Below, piece after piece: positions 27,876 to 35,402 of a stretch of DNA of 45,488 bases (the stretch's first letter is position 1; each line of letters starts with the position of its first letter). Source of the DNA: Gordonia amicalis NBRC 100051 = JCM 11271 (GTDB lineage: Bacteria; Actinomycetota; Actinomycetes; Mycobacteriales; Mycobacteriaceae); assembly GCF_000332995.1 (NCBI RefSeq), contig NZ_BANS01000051.1, positions 1-45,488 of the forward strand. Reading direction: 5' to 3'. Under the pieces are notes generated by a model that worked only from the letters and a program-made list of their open reading frames with translations, was not told the origin of the DNA and made no database searches. A program made the position numbers and the translations under genes.

Positions 27876-29026
27876 CTGCGCGCGTCGAGCTGCGCGGGCA
27901 TCGGATCCCGGGGCAGCGGGTGCCGGGCGTAGAACTCCATATGACGACGAGCCGCGTCCTCCCACGTCAACGACGCGGCCAGCGAACGCCCGGCGTCGAC
28001 GCGTGCCGGGTCGGGCGTCAGTGCTTTGGCCAGTGCATCGGCGAGCTCGGGAGCCGTCGACGCATAGGTCACCGTGTCGCCGAACACCTCTCGGAGAATG
28101 GGCAACTCTCGGGTCACGACGGGTCGTCCGGCGGCAAGCGCCTCCATCGCCGCCAGCCCGAACCCCTCCTTGACCGACGGGAACGCGAACACCCGGCTCG
28201 CCGCGACGAGCGACGGCAACTCGTCGTCGGGCACGTTGCCGAGGACGATCGGCTCGACGTCGAGTTCGGCACGGCGACGGTCGAATTCAGCGCGGTAGTC
28301 CCGATAGTCGAACAGCGTTTCGCCGCCTGCGAAGACGAGAGACAGCTCCGGATGCCGCTCTCGCAGCAGCGCATAGGCGTCCAGCAGGTCGATGCTGCCC
28401 TTGCGCGGTTCGATCCCCCCGACGGCCAGCACGTACTCACCGAGCTTCTCGGTCCACCGATCACGTGCTTCCACCGCCTCGGCAGCTTCCGACGCGGCGT
28501 CGGCGAACCTCTGGTACGCAACACCATTCGGGATGACCTCCGGGGTGAACCCCCAGCCGTGCCGCACCTCGTCGGCGACCGCCCGCGACACACAGATCCG
28601 CGCATACGGATTCACGACGGCCTTCTCGTGGCATTCGACGAGGATCGGCGTCGTGAACTGGTCGAGGTGGTGGATCGTGCGGATGCACGTCCCGACGGCA
28701 TTGGCGCTGATGCAGTCCTGGGCATGCACGATGTCGTAGTCGCGAGCATCGAAGGCGTCGCGCAGGGTGGCGATGGACCGCATGATGCGGTCGGTGATCG
28801 TCTCGTTCTCGCGATCTGCGAACGGCACGAGCCGTAGCGTCACCGCCGGATCCACCTCGCGGAAGAACCCGTCGTCACCGCCGCGCGCCAGCGACCAGAC
28901 CGTCACGTCGACGCCGAGTCGCGCCATCGCCTCCGCCAGGTTCAGCGTGTGGACCACGCCCCCACGGGGTTTCGTGGAGTAGGTCAGCAGGGCGACGCGC
29001 GTCGAGGGGGAGTCCACACGGGTCAT
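27872..29026 (-). CDS. MSMEG_0565-family glycosyltransferase (Nit1C)
   Basis: A 384-residue GT4-type (GT-B) glycosyltransferase. The acceptor domain begins VALLTYSTKPRGGVVHTLNLAEAM (Gly-rich loop). The C-terminal nucleotide-sugar domain has VGGIEPRKGSIDLLDAYALL, FAGGETLFDYRDYRAEFDRR and the E-x7-E motif KEGFGLAAMEALAAGRPVV. These match the MSMEG_0565 family, which occurs in Nit1C clusters. It would glycosylate an intermediate or end-product; the sugar is unknown. Its ATG overlaps the stop of the nitrilase-like gene and its stop overlaps the EamA start. No signal peptide. Confidence 0.88.
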   Translation of the reverse strand: MTRVDSPSTRVALLTYSTKPRGGVVHTLNLAEAMARLGVDVTVWSLARGGDDGFFREVDPAVTLRLVPFADRENETITDRIMRSIATLRDAFDARDYDIVHAQDCISANAVGTCIRTIHHLDQFTTPILVECHEKAVVNPYARICVSRAVADEVRHGWGFTPEVIPNGVAYQRFADAASEAAEAVEARDRWTEKLGEYVLAVGGIEPRKGSIDLLDAYALLRERHPELSLVFAGGETLFDYRDYRAEFDRRRAELDVEPIVLGNVPDDELPSLVAASRVFAFPSVKEGFGLAAMEALAAGRPVVTRELPILREVFGDTVTYASTAPELADALAKALTPDPARVDAGRSLAASLTWEDAARRHMEFYARHPLPRDPMPAQLDARR

Positions 29027-29916
29027 GATAGGTCCGCGATCGACCCGGTCTGCGAGGTCCCGGCCGGACCTGTCACGGCCTTACATGTGTCTGTTCGGTA
29101 GGAGTCCGGTCGCAGTTCGGCGAGGTGGTTCAGCACGCGGCGGGCACGGTCGATCTCCGCGTCGACGTCGACCGTCGCGGTGGCCAGCCCGCCCTTGGAG
29201 CGCGTGGTGGCGAGAATCTCGCCGCCCGGGCCGACGACCTTGGCCTGTCCGAGGAACCGCAGCGAGCCCATCACGCCGGTCTGGTTCGACGACACGACGA
29301 ACACCTGGTTCTCGGCGGCGCGGGCGCAGTCGTATAGGTCGAACAGTCGTGACTGGCGGTCGGCGGGTAGCCGGGCGGCACGGTCGGTCACGCTCGCCGG
29401 CCATGCGGACAGGGCAGCGATGATCCGGGCGCCGTCGAGGGCGAGGGTGCGTGCCGATTCCGGGAACGTCTTGTCGTAGTCGATGAGCATGCCGATCCGG
29501 CCCACCGGGGTGTCGAAAGAGCGGAACCGGTCACCGGCCGCGTAGGCCAGGGACTCACCGGCGGGCTGATGGACCTTGCGGTGGGTGCCGAGAATCCCGT
29601 CGCCGGACACGCACACAGCGGTGTTGAAGTGCTTGTCGCCGTCGGCCTCGGTGTAGCCGATGCACACGGTTGTGTCGCCCGCGGCGGCGACGATCGCGGC
29701 CAGCTCGGGTCCGTCGGGATCCAGCGCCGGGGGCAGCTCGTCGGGGTCGGGATTACGCAGGTCGCCGAGATATCCGCCGAGCGTGGCGTCCGGGAAGACG
29801 AGCAGGTCGACGCCGTCTCGCGCGGCCGCCTCGACGATGCCGACGGCCTTGGACACTCCACGCTCCACGTCGCGGCCGAAGTGCGCGGCGAGAGCACCGA
29901 GGGTGACAGTGCTCAT
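29023..29916 (-). CDS. Nitrilase-superfamily protein lacking the catalytic Cys
   Basis: A 297-residue carbon-nitrogen hydrolase fold, in the place of MSMEG_0566. The normal triad is Glu-Lys-Cys. Here the Glu position is Asp43 (LLVFPDATLGGYL), the Lys is kept (Lys114 in HRKVHQP), and the nucleophile is Asp146 (GRIGMLIDYDKTFPE, codon GAC). In the second nitrilase of the operon (34376-35275) these are Glu41, Lys120 and Cys152. The fold is otherwise intact: SSNQTGVMGSLRFLGQAKVV and GGEILATT are normal. It is therefore expected to be inactive as a nitrilase, or to do a different reaction. A partner or regulatory subunit for the active paralogue is one possibility. The stop overlaps the glycosyltransferase start (ATGA). 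Confidence 0.85.
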   Translation of the reverse strand: MSTVTLGALAAHFGRDVERGVSKAVGIVEAAARDGVDLLVFPDATLGGYLGDLRNPDPDELPPALDPDGPELAAIVAAAGDTTVCIGYTEADGDKHFNTAVCVSGDGILGTHRKVHQPAGESLAYAAGDRFRSFDTPVGRIGMLIDYDKTFPESARTLALDGARIIAALSAWPASVTDRAARLPADRQSRLFDLYDCARAAENQVFVVSSNQTGVMGSLRFLGQAKVVGPGGEILATTRSKGGLATATVDVDAEIDRARRVLNHLAELRPDSYRTDTCKAVTGPAGTSQTGSIADLS

Positions 29917-29968
29917 GGTCGAACGATACCGGGCGGGCCGTCCGGAGAAGGGCTCACGCGAGGTCGGA

Positions 29969-31495
29969 TCACGCGGCCCCCAGCCCGGTCACCGTGGAGG
30001 CCACCGCAACCGTCACCGCGCCGTCGGGCCACCGCAGCCGCACGCCCGGCTCTGCGGTCAGGCGTCCACAGTCCACGATCGAGACGGTGCTCGGGGCCGG
30101 CACATCAGCACGACGACCCGGTCGGTCCGTACTGAGCATCGCGTATCCGGGGAAGCAGGTCAGCCACGCACCCGTCGACGCCGCGTCCGGCCGCGGCACG
30201 GCGGTCACGTCGAGTTCGGCTCCGGTGCCCGACGCCTCGGCGAGCATGCCGAGTGTCCCGGCGATCCCGGCCATGCTCACATCCTTCGCGGCCGCGGGTC
30301 CTACCTTCGCGAGATGACCTGCCATCGCACAGAGTTCGTCACTGCTGCGCGAGCTCGTCGAGTCCCATTGCCGGTCGTGATAGCCCGGGCGCCAGGACCC
30401 GCCGAGGTCCGCGTGCAGGGTGACCGTGTCGCCGACCGCGCCGCCACCGGCACGCAGCGGACGGCCGGTGGTGCCCAATGCCGTCACCGACAGCGCCGAC
30501 GGCACGCCGACCTGCGTGTGACCCCCGAGAACCGGCGTCTGCCATGCGCGTGCCGCATCGGAGATGCCGCGGATGATGCGCGTCAGATGAGAGGTAGTGG
30601 GCGCACCGACGGCGTCGAGCAGTCCGATCGGTCGCGCCCCCATCGCCGACAGGTCGTTGATGTTGACCAGCACGGAACACCATCCCGCCCATTCCGGGTC
30701 GCGTTCGATCATCGACGGGATGATCGCGTCGCAGGCCGCGATCACATCGGTGCCGGGCAGCGGGACGCCGTCGTCGCCGCGGAAACCTGCCGCACCGAGT
30801 CCACCGTCTTGCTCGGTGAACGGTGCAAGCGCCTCGGCGAGAACCGCTTTGGTGCCGTCCACAGTCCGCTGGATACGGTGGATCGCCCACCGCATCTCCC
30901 GATGCGCCTGCCCGGCGATCACGGGACCCTCGCCGCAGTCCTCCCAGCCGAGTCGCTGGAACATGCGTGCATAGCGGTCCTGCACGGTCGCGTCGAAACG
31001 CAGCGCGCCCTGCTGCTCGATGTGCGCACACGCCGCTCGCACCAGCGCCGGACCGATCCCGGCTGCGTGCCCGGGGTCGGCGACCACGAGACGGCTGCCG
31101 AACCACCAGCCGATGTCCTCGGTGTCCGACGATCCGGGCCACCGGACGGGAGCCACGCGAACGCCACCGGCGATCGAACCGTCCGGAAGCGTCGCGACGA
31201 GGACCACCGTGCGCGGGTCGTCGTCGGTGTCGTCGAGGTCGGAGTGTGCGAAAAGACCTTGCCTGTCGACGAATTCGTGGTGTCGCATCGCTCGGTAGGC
31301 GGCGTGCTCGGTGGTGGTGTCGGCGACCGTGATCAGGAAGTCCGGTCGCGCGGCGACGCGGCGTCGACCGGCAAGGATCGAGAGTTCAGCAGGCCTATGC
31401 TCCTTGAGTAGCCCCGGAGCTTGCGGAGCGGAAGATCCCTGCTCCTTGAGTAGCCCCGGAGCTTGCGGAGGGGCGTATCGAAAGGACCTCTCCAT
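29969..31495 (-). CDS. GNAT / AIR synthase-like fusion (MSMEG_0567/Sll0787 family)
   Basis: A 508-residue fusion. Residues ~45-200 form a GNAT N-acetyltransferase module (TTTEHAAYRAMRHHEFVDRQG, VVLVATLPDGSIAGGVRV, GIGPALVRAACAHIEQQGA). Residues ~215-508 form a PurM/AIR synthase-like ATP-binding module (VLVNINDLSAMGARPIGLLD, GGHTQVGVPSALSVTALG, KDVSMAGIAGTLGML). The pairing is typical of Nit1C clusters (Sll0787-like protein plus N-acyltransferase). AIR synthase relatives activate amides or carboxyls with ATP. Residues ~6-33 are encoded by two dispersed repeats (APQAPGLLKE twice), probably a recent addition. The ATG at 31495 is just after the radical SAM stop (TGAGATG). A 52-bp gap separates it from the next gene. 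Confidence 0.85.
   Translation of the reverse strand: MERSFRYAPPQAPGLLKEQGSSAPQAPGLLKEHRPAELSILAGRRRVAARPDFLITVADTTTEHAAYRAMRHHEFVDRQGLFAHSDLDDTDDDPRTVVLVATLPDGSIAGGVRVAPVRWPGSSDTEDIGWWFGSRLVVADPGHAAGIGPALVRAACAHIEQQGALRFDATVQDRYARMFQRLGWEDCGEGPVIAGQAHREMRWAIHRIQRTVDGTKAVLAEALAPFTEQDGGLGAAGFRGDDGVPLPGTDVIAACDAIIPSMIERDPEWAGWCSVLVNINDLSAMGARPIGLLDAVGAPTTSHLTRIIRGISDAARAWQTPVLGGHTQVGVPSALSVTALGTTGRPLRAGGGAVGDTVTLHADLGGSWRPGYHDRQWDSTSSRSSDELCAMAGHLAKVGPAAAKDVSMAGIAGTLGMLAEASGTGAELDVTAVPRPDAASTGAWLTCFPGYAMLSTDRPGRRADVPAPSTVSIVDCGRLTAEPGVRLRWPDGAVTVAVASTVTGLGAA
31399..31485 (+). repeat. Two dispersed repeat copies inside the GNAT-AIR synthase gene
   Basis: Copies at 31399-31431 and 31441-31485 (period 42) share GCTCCTTGAGTAGCCCCGGA, GCTTGCGGAG; the second ends GTATCGAAAGG. 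On the minus strand they are read in frame as APQAPGLLKE. This is the 'CCCCGGAGCTTGCGG' core variant with the family's GAGTAG and TATCGAAA ends. Confidence 0.85.
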
Positions 31496-31496
31496 C

Positions 31497-32552
31497 TCAG
31501 CCACCCACCGTCGGCAGGATGCTGCATGCGCCACACACGGCGCAGCCGGCCCGCTGGTCGGCTCCGGCCATCCCGATCAGAGTGAGATGTGCGGCAACCT
31601 CGCGGCTGATCTTCTCCACGATCGCCGGATCCGGTGCCGGCGCGTCGTCGACGTCGACAGCCAGGGTTCCCGCATGTCGTCGGAACGGCACGATGAACGG
31701 GTAGACGCCCAGGTCGGCGAGTTCCTTGGCGTCGGCGATCATCTCGTCGGTGTCCTCACCGAGTCCCACGAGCAGGTACGTCGACACCTGGTTGCGTCCG
31801 AACACGCGCACCGCTTCGGTCCAGGCCGCGCGGTACTCGGCCATGGAGACCGATGACTTGCCCGGCATCCACCGACGCCGCACGTCGTCGTCGAGAGATT
31901 CGACGTGGATGCCGATCGCATCGGCGCCCGCCTCACGCAGTTCGGTGAGGACCGCGAGATAGGCGGGCGGCTCGCACTGCACCTGAATCGGCAGATGGGG
32001 GACCGCGGCCTTGATCGCGCGGACGCAACGGGCGAGGTGTCTGGCCCCGCGATCGCGGCCGTTCGTGGTGCCCGTGGTCAGCACCATCTGCGTGATGCCG
32101 TCGAGTTCCACTGCGGCACGGGCGACCTCGGCCAGCTGATCCGGCTTCTTCACCGCGATCGTCGACCCCGACCGCAACGACTCCTCGATCGAACAGAACC
32201 GGCACCGCTCCGATTCGTCGTACCGGATGCAGGTCTGGACCACCGTCGTCGCGAGGACGTTCCGCCCGTGCAGGCGCGCGATCTTCTCGTAGCTGATGCC
32301 GTCGGCGGTCTGGAGGTCGTAGAACCGTGGGCGCCCGATCGCCTCGACCTCGATACCGACGTCCACCCCGTCGTACAGGACGCGTTCGCCGTCGAAGGCG
32401 AACGGACTCTGCGGGTTCCGCGGGATCGCGGCGTGCAGACCGTCGATCATGAGGTGGCCGTCGTCGCTGGGTCCGGCGCCGCCGGTCCGCTGCACCGGCG
32501 GCTCTCCCCGAATTCCGAGCAGTGCCAGGTCAACTCGTGTCGATACCGTCAT
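31497..32552 (-). CDS. MSMEG_0568-family radical SAM protein (Nit1C)
   Basis: A 351-residue radical SAM enzyme. The cluster-binding cysteines are spaced CX8CX2C (Cys108, Cys117, Cys120: TCIRYDESERCRFCSIE), unlike the common CX3CX2C. A second cysteine motif at the C-terminus, GCAVCGACS (Cys337, Cys340, Cys343), may bind an auxiliary iron-sulfur cluster. The TIM-barrel core has MVLTTGTTNGRDRGARHLAR, IQVQCEPP, IGIHVESLDDDVRRRWMPGK and STYLLVGLGEDTDEM, related to biotin synthase-like proteins. It generates a 5'-deoxyadenosyl radical; the substrate is unknown. The ATG at 32552 is the first plausible start. It is 35 bp after the flavoprotein gene. Confidence 0.88.
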   Translation of the reverse strand: MTVSTRVDLALLGIRGEPPVQRTGGAGPSDDGHLMIDGLHAAIPRNPQSPFAFDGERVLYDGVDVGIEVEAIGRPRFYDLQTADGISYEKIARLHGRNVLATTVVQTCIRYDESERCRFCSIEESLRSGSTIAVKKPDQLAEVARAAVELDGITQMVLTTGTTNGRDRGARHLARCVRAIKAAVPHLPIQVQCEPPAYLAVLTELREAGADAIGIHVESLDDDVRRRWMPGKSSVSMAEYRAAWTEAVRVFGRNQVSTYLLVGLGEDTDEMIADAKELADLGVYPFIVPFRRHAGTLAVDVDDAPAPDPAIVEKISREVAAHLTLIGMAGADQRAGCAVCGACSILPTVGG

Positions 32553-32587
32553 GGGTACTCCTAGGTGTCGTGCCGGGTGTGGAGCAT

Positions 32588-33874
32588 CTACTGCGCCGCC
32601 GCCAACCGCGGGCGATTCTGGTCCAGAGCGTCGACGATGTGCTCGGCCACGTACCGCGCATCCCGGTCGATGCCGAGGAAGCGTCCGGAACCCCAGGTGT
32701 GCATCCACGGCAACCCCACGAAGCTGAGTCCGGGGACTTCGGTGATCCCGCGCGTCTGCATCGGTCGACCCCCACCGTCGAAGGCGCTGGCCTCGATCCA
32801 CCGGTAGTCGGGTCGGTACCCGATGGCCCAGATGATCGACGTGACGCCTGCTGCAATCAGATCGAGTTCGGCCGGGTCCGTGTCCGGTGCCCATACCGGT
32901 TCGTACCGTGCGGGTTCCGGTGCGTCGATCCCCAGCGTGTCGATGTGGCGGTCGATATCGGAGCAGATGGAGTTGTAGACGGCGTCGGCCTTGTCGAGTG
33001 CGTCGGTCAGCGTCGGCGCGAACCGCAGCATCGAATCCTTGCCGTCGGTGAGCATGCCGTAAAGCTGCATGCCCTCCAGCGCGAAGCGTCGTAGATCGAT
33101 GTCGCGACCACCGTCGCGGCCGGTGACGTAGTGGTTGGTCTTCTCCTGTGCGGCACGGCCGCCGGGGTACTCCTGGGTCGGGGTGTCGTAGAGCCCCATG
33201 TCCGACAGCCACGTCATGCAGTCCCGGCCGCGATAGAACCGTGCGACCCGCGGCGCATTGCCGACCGCGAGGTGCACCTGTCGCCCGGCCAGGTGCAGGT
33301 CTTCGGCAATCTGGGTGCCCGACTGCCCGGACCCGACGACGAGGACCGCGCCGTCGGGCAGCTGCTCGGGGTTGAAGTACTCCTCGGAGTGGATCTGATG
33401 GACGGCCGGGTCGAGCGCCGACGCGTACGGCGGGATCACGGGGAGGGGATAACCGCCGGTCGCGACGACCGCCTGATCGCATGTCACGGAGGTGACGCCG
33501 TCCGGACCGTCGAGGGTCACCTCGAAGCGGTCGGCACCGAGCCGCCGCAGGCGGGTCACCCGCGTGTGTTCGACGAGCGGCGGTTCGAAAGTCTGCAGCC
33601 ACCCCTCCAGCCACGTCACGACCTCGTCGCGGGTCATGAACCCATCGGGCTCCGGCCCGTCGTAGGCATATCCGGGCAGACGGCAATGCCAGTTGGGCGT
33701 CACCAAAGTGAAGTTGTCCCAACGCTTGTCGGCCCACGCATGGACGGCGGTCTCGGCTTCGACGACGAGATGCTCGACGCCGGCCTGCCCGAGGTACCAG
33801 CTGACCGAGAGGCCTGCCTGACCGCCGCCGATGACGACGACCGGTACGTGTGCCGCAGATGTGTTCGCGCTCAT
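32588..33874 (-). CDS. MSMEG_0569-family flavin-dependent oxidoreductase (Nit1C)
   Basis: A 428-residue flavin monooxygenase-like protein. It has an FAD motif (VVVIGGGQAGLSVSWYLGQ, about residues 12-30), a second dinucleotide motif for NADPH (VLVVGSGQSGTQIAEDL, about 178-194) and the FMO/BVMO-type ATGGYP. The C-terminal WAIGYRPDYRWIEASAFDG and TEVPGLSFVGLPWMHTWGSG are typical. It would hydroxylate or N-oxygenate a small substrate using NADPH and O2. Its ATG overlaps the stop of the MSMEG_0570-family gene (ATGA). Residues are normal in all key places. Confidence 0.9.
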   Translation of the reverse strand: MSANTSAAHVPVVVIGGGQAGLSVSWYLGQAGVEHLVVEAETAVHAWADKRWDNFTLVTPNWHCRLPGYAYDGPEPDGFMTRDEVVTWLEGWLQTFEPPLVEHTRVTRLRRLGADRFEVTLDGPDGVTSVTCDQAVVATGGYPLPVIPPYASALDPAVHQIHSEEYFNPEQLPDGAVLVVGSGQSGTQIAEDLHLAGRQVHLAVGNAPRVARFYRGRDCMTWLSDMGLYDTPTQEYPGGRAAQEKTNHYVTGRDGGRDIDLRRFALEGMQLYGMLTDGKDSMLRFAPTLTDALDKADAVYNSICSDIDRHIDTLGIDAPEPARYEPVWAPDTDPAELDLIAAGVTSIIWAIGYRPDYRWIEASAFDGGGRPMQTRGITEVPGLSFVGLPWMHTWGSGRFLGIDRDARYVAEHIVDALDQNRPRLAAAQ

Positions 33875-34383
33875 GAGTCCTCCTCAGTGCTGAGCGGCAC
33901 GGCGCCCTCGCTGCTGGTTGAGCCGAGTCGGAGCGAGGGGTCGCGCCTGTCCTCGCTGCCGTAGGTACCCGTGTCGGCGGTGACGCCCGTGTCCCCGCTG
34001 CTGGTTGAGCCGGGTCGGAGCGAGGGGTCGGGCCGGTCCCCGCTGCTGGTTGAGTCGGGTCGGAGCGAAGCGACGCCCCGCGTCGAAACCTCCGCGCCCG
34101 GCAACGGCGGGTACATCGAGACGACCTCGACCTCCGCCGAATCCGCATGTCGCGCAGCATCGCCCGCGATCGCCTCGGCAGACGCGGCGGCCGACGTACA
34201 CGCGAAGCCGTACTTGGCGCGCACGCGTGCGCTGGCCTCCTCGAGGGCGGTGGTCGCGCGCGACCGGAAGTCGTCGACGCGATACGAGCCCGGCGCGAGA
34301 TGGTCGTGCAGGACGAGACTGGGGGAGTAGTACTGGCGGAACTGCCCGTCGGGCCACCGCACCTGGACGGTCATCTCAGGCAT
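33871..34383 (-). CDS. MSMEG_0570-family nitrogen starvation response protein, extended
   Basis: A small protein whose N-terminal ~95 residues match the MSMEG_0570 family (MPEMTVQVRWPDGQ, YSPSLVLHDHL, RATTALEEASARVRAKYGF). Function is unknown; the name reflects nitrogen-starvation response of the cluster. The C-terminal residues ~98-163 are translated from three dispersed repeats (VASLRPDSTSSG, DPSLRPGSTSSG, DPSLRLGSTSSEG), followed by a short acidic end. This makes the protein 170 residues, about 70 more than expected. The start MPEM at 34383 overlaps the nitrilase stop by 8 bp; ATG at 34374 is an alternative. Its stop overlaps the flavoprotein start. Confidence 0.82.
   Translation of the reverse strand: MPEMTVQVRWPDGQFRQYYSPSLVLHDHLAPGSYRVDDFRSRATTALEEASARVRAKYGFACTSAAASAEAIAGDAARHADSAEVEVVSMYPPLPGAEVSTRGVASLRPDSTSSGDRPDPSLRPGSTSSGDTGVTADTGTYGSEDRRDPSLRLGSTSSEGAVPLSTEEDS
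33912..34089 (+). repeat. Three dispersed repeat copies inside the MSMEG_0570-family gene
   Basis: Copies begin at about 33912, 34001 and 34044 with GCTGGTTGAG(C/T)CG(A/G)GTCGGAG. The third is the fullest, ending AGCGACGCCCCGCGTCGAAACC at 34089 (written here in two pieces: AGCGACGCC and GCGTCGAAACC). Period between the last two is 43 bp. On the minus strand they read as (D/A)-(P/S)-SLR-PGSTSSG type peptides. Confidence 0.82.
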
Positions 34384-35275
34384 GAGCGAGGTCCCGCCAG
34401 GCGAGGTCGTCGGCGTTCTCTGGGTCGGTGAGCAGTCCGTAGACCTCGGGTCGTCGGTCCCGCAGATGGAACATGCCGGCACGCATGGCGGTGAAGCTGT
34501 CGGCGATGTTCACGTCGGCAACGGCGAGGCCGCTGCCGAGGAGCGTCGTGTCGAGGATGTTGCCGCCGGGGTCGACGATCTTGGCGTTGCCCACATACCG
34601 CAACCACCCGAACGTCCCGCTCTGGTTCGACGCCACCCAGAAGACCTGGTTCTCCAGGGCGCGGGCGGTGTCGAAGAGGTTGAATCGGTAGGTCCATCGG
34701 TCGTCCTGGAGGTTCTCCGCGGTCGCGGTGCGGGCGGCCGGCCAGGCCGAGAGACTGGCGATGATCTCCGCGCCCTTGAGGGCCATGATGCGTGCGGCCT
34801 CGGGAAAGGCCTTGTCGTAACAGATTTGGAGGCCCACCCGCCCGACCGGGGTGTTGAACACTCCGTACCCGTCACCCGACGAGTACGACATGTTCTCGCC
34901 GAGCGGCTGGTGGACCTTGCGGTAGCTGCCGTAGATCCGGTGCCCGTCGAGAACGGCGGCCGCGTTGTAGCGGGTCTCACCGTCCTCGCCGAGTTCGCAG
35001 AACCCGATCGCCACCACCAGGTCTCCGACGATGGACTGCACCCGTGCGATCTCGGGTCCGTCCAGGGAGATCGCCGGTGGCAGCGACCGTGCACTGTTCT
35101 TACGCGTGTCGCCGTGGTTCCCCAGCGACGACAGGTACCCGCCAATCGCCGCCTCCGGGAAGACCAGGAAGTCGACGCCACGAGCCCGCGCCTGGGCGAC
35201 ATACTGTTCGATCGTCGCGTAGTTCTGTTCGAGATCGCGGGTGAAGTTGGCCGCGACGGATCCGATGGTGGTCAT
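34376..35275 (-). CDS. Nitrilase (Nit6803/Sll0784-like, Nit1C)
   Basis: A 299-residue nitrilase with an intact triad: Glu41 (LVFPEAAIGGYL), Lys120 (YRKVHQP) and Cys152 (VGLQICYDKAFPEAARIM). It resembles Nit6803/Sll0784, the nitrilase of the cyanobacterial cluster, and NitC, needed for cyanide use in Pseudomonas. It hydrolyses nitriles to acids and ammonia; the natural substrate of the cluster is unclear. It ends 8 bp inside the start of the MSMEG_0570-family gene. A paralogue without the Cys lies downstream in the same operon. The gap to the MSMEG_0572 gene (127 bp) carries two dispersed repeats. ATG at 35275 matches the family N-terminus. Confidence 0.9.
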   Translation of the reverse strand: MTTIGSVAANFTRDLEQNYATIEQYVAQARARGVDFLVFPEAAIGGYLSSLGNHGDTRKNSARSLPPAISLDGPEIARVQSIVGDLVVAIGFCELGEDGETRYNAAAVLDGHRIYGSYRKVHQPLGENMSYSSGDGYGVFNTPVGRVGLQICYDKAFPEAARIMALKGAEIIASLSAWPAARTATAENLQDDRWTYRFNLFDTARALENQVFWVASNQSGTFGWLRYVGNAKIVDPGGNILDTTLLGSGLAVADVNIADSFTAMRAGMFHLRDRRPEVYGLLTDPENADDLAWRDLAHA

Positions 35276-35310
35276 AGGATTTCCCAGGGTTGGTGGTGTG
35301 GAAGTATCTC

Positions 35311-35400
35311 GCTGGTTGAGTGGGTGAGGAGCGCTAGCGACGAGTGGCCCTCTGCTGGTTGAGTAGGTGAGGAGCGCTAGCGACGAGCCGTATCGAAACC
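35311..35400 (+). repeat. Two dispersed repeat copies between MSMEG_0572 and nitrilase genes
   Basis: Two tandem copies (about 35311-35346 and 35354-35400) of the GGTTGAGT(A/G)GGTGAGGAGCG-CTAGCGACGAG form; the second is complete with GTATCGAAACC. They sit inside the operon between its first two genes and end 2 bp before the stop codon of the MSMEG_0572-family gene. They could process or partly terminate the transcript. Confidence 0.85.
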
Positions 35401-35402
35401 AC

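Noticed and set aside
32553..34160. Upstream extension of the radical SAM frame to more than 880 residues
   Set aside because: The extension overlaps the flavoprotein and MSMEG_0570-family genes and is Arg-rich shadow sequence. The ATG at 32552 agrees with the family.
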